64,000 nt of DNA from Bin80 sp965219915. GTDB lineage: Bacteria > Bacteroidota > Rhodothermia > Rhodothermales > Bin80. Under the pieces are notes generated by a model. That model searched no databases. It was not told the origin of the DNA and saw only the letters and a list, made by a program, of their open reading frames with translations. The stretch covers positions 806,001-870,000 of the forward strand of contig OZ244794.1 in the NCBI GenBank assembly GCA_965219915.1, written 5' to 3'. The position numbers and the translations under genes are program-made. Positions 63,193 to 64,000 of the stretch are shown here, piece by piece (the first letter of the stretch is position 1; each line of letters opens with the position of its first letter).

Positions 63193-64000
63193 TCAACGAA
63201 TGAAGTGAATCTGTGGGCGCCGCCGCAAGTGGTAGTACTGTGTCAGCACAGGGCCGAAGGTGCGCTTGAATTCTGCTATAGAGGGAGTATTTGCACCTAC
63301 AAAATCGAACTTAGCTATGCCTGACGCATGCAGAATTGTGAGCACCTCGCCAATCAGTACCGTCATTGCCGGTCCCGGAATGCTGCCCGCAATCCAGTAA
63401 TGTGCTGTGCGACCATCATGAAGGATTACTACCCCGCCCTCAACGGTATCATTGCGTATGGCTGCAAACGCGCGCGCACGTGGCCCCATGGCCGTCGCCA
63501 CGGCTTCTAGTGCTTCCGGTTTGCCGGGCATGCGGCGTTCGTGTCTCCCGTAGCTCTTTACACATAGGTCAATGATCGTGCGTAAGTGACACGGGCCTTC
63601 CTCAATTCTGTAGCTGGACGTTTTTGATCGCCAGGTCCGGCGTGCACCTTCTGACCAGTCTTCAATGTTACTCGGGAGGTCAATCATGTACGTGAAGAGT
63701 GGTCGAACATCCCAGCCGCGCCATTGTGCGGTACGCGGATCTTTCAACTTAACCAGAAGGTCGGCGCTTTGGGCATGCTGCTCGGTATGCTCTAGTAGGT
63801 GATCCAGGGAGGTAGCCTGCCTGTGCACTTGGTGCGCAAGTGCGGGTTTGCCCAGAAGTAGCGCAGAATATTGTGTAGAAGGGGGTACGATCACACGCCG
63901 AAGAGGACCACGCCCTTTTGTGTGCAGCAGCAGCGCGGCATCATCGCCGCTAAAATGCATGGAAGAACGCAGGCCGTATGCTTCATTAACGGCTTTTGCG
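63193..64000 (-). CDS. FemAB/BioF2-like GNAT acetyltransferase (5' end beyond window)
   Basis: The frame continues unbroken from 63193 to the window edge, so it is 5'-partial; ATG 63960 is internal (upstream codons give AVNEAYGLRSS). At least 268 residues are visible. The C-terminal half (AFAAIRNDTVEGGVVILHDG, AHYWIAGSIPG, FDFVGANTPSIAEFKRTFG) matches the BioF2-like/FemAB acetyltransferase half found in exopolysaccharide clusters. It could acylate a sugar or aminoacylate a lipid-linked glycan. 3 bp from the DUF6798-like gene start. Confidence 0.75.
   Translation of the reverse strand, partial: AKAVNEAYGLRSSMHFSGDDAALLLHTKGRGPLRRVIVPPSTQYSALLLGKPALAHQVHRQATSLDHLLEHTEQHAQSADLLVKLKDPRTAQWRGWDVRPLFTYMIDLPSNIEDWSEGARRTWRSKTSSYRIEEGPCHLRTIIDLCVKSYGRHERRMPGKPEALEAVATAMGPRARAFAAIRNDTVEGGVVILHDGRTAHYWIAGSIPGPAMTVLIGEVLTILHASGIAKFDFVGANTPSIAEFKRTFGPVLTQYYHLRRRPQIHFIR

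Noticed and set aside
1..64000. tRNA, rRNA, insertion sequence, prophage or integrase
   Set aside because: I looked for T-loop-like GGTTCGA motifs and transposase-like frames; all GGTTCGA hits fall inside protein genes and no mobile-element protein was recognised. A tRNAscan or ISfinder run would be needed for certainty.

Overview
The window reads as a chromosome segment of a Gram-negative bacterium of the Rhodothermota/Balneola side of the Bacteroidota-like lineages. Reasons: several secreted proteins end in the type IX secretion (T9SS)/FlgD-like tail with the NYPNPFNPSTTI-type motif, there is a PorV/PorQ-family protein, a TonB-dependent receptor with a carboxypeptidase-regulatory plug extension, an outer-membrane BamA-like barrel protein, and mid-range GC. 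The lineage is inferred from protein style only; no rRNA, tRNA, CRISPR array, insertion sequence or integrase was seen.

Layout. 1-4645 (minus): cell-shape pair pbp2-rodA, then a sarcosine-oxidase-like flavoenzyme and the 5' end of argS. 4806-9874 (plus): a signal-peptide/HELVH-peptidase/beta-propeller/outer-membrane-barrel fusion, pyrD, and a phosphopantetheinyl transferase. 10024-38937 (almost all minus): a large glycan or glycoside utilisation region. From upstream to downstream it holds a TonB receptor, a T9SS cargo protein, PorV-like protein, T9SS-tailed GH38; then a leucine-rich-repeat surface protein; then an ABC sugar importer (binding protein, two permeases, no ATPase), a second GH38, a small lipoprotein/T9SS-tail protein, a DUF4185 protein, a cytoplasmic six-hairpin glycosidase, an APH-fold kinase, a divergent enolase, a second six-hairpin glycosidase and a lipoprotein esterase. 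39351-43409 (plus): an oxidative sugar catabolic cassette (SDR dehydrogenase, glucarate-dehydratase-type enzyme, frameshifted SMP-30 lactonase, mutarotase-like protein). 43795-55652: housekeeping (CDF metal exporter, PhoH, dapF, TPR lipoprotein, trans-sulfuration enzyme, PpiD-like chaperone, L27, L21, FAH-family hydrolase, threonine aldolase, GreA, an NlpC/P60 protein lacking its catalytic Cys, bacilliredoxin). 55834-64000 (minus): a secreted LVIVD/choice-of-anchor-B protein and an envelope polysaccharide cluster with a tandemly duplicated flippase, a DUF6798-like membrane protein and a FemAB/BioF2-like acetyltransferase running off the end.

How it may work together: outer-membrane receptor and T9SS enzymes would trim a glycan outside; the ABC importer would bring a small glycoside into the cytoplasm, where two six-hairpin glycosidases without signal peptides cleave it and a dedicated kinase plus enolase-like lyase treat the aglycone or sugar acid. 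The most interesting candidate for something undescribed is this glycosidase-kinase-enolase paralogue-glycosidase module: the enolase keeps its metal ligands and lysines but has replaced two otherwise conserved active-site residues. A second is the leucine-rich-repeat protein, whose 24-residue repeats are nearly invariant in framework yet highly variable at the predicted ligand face.
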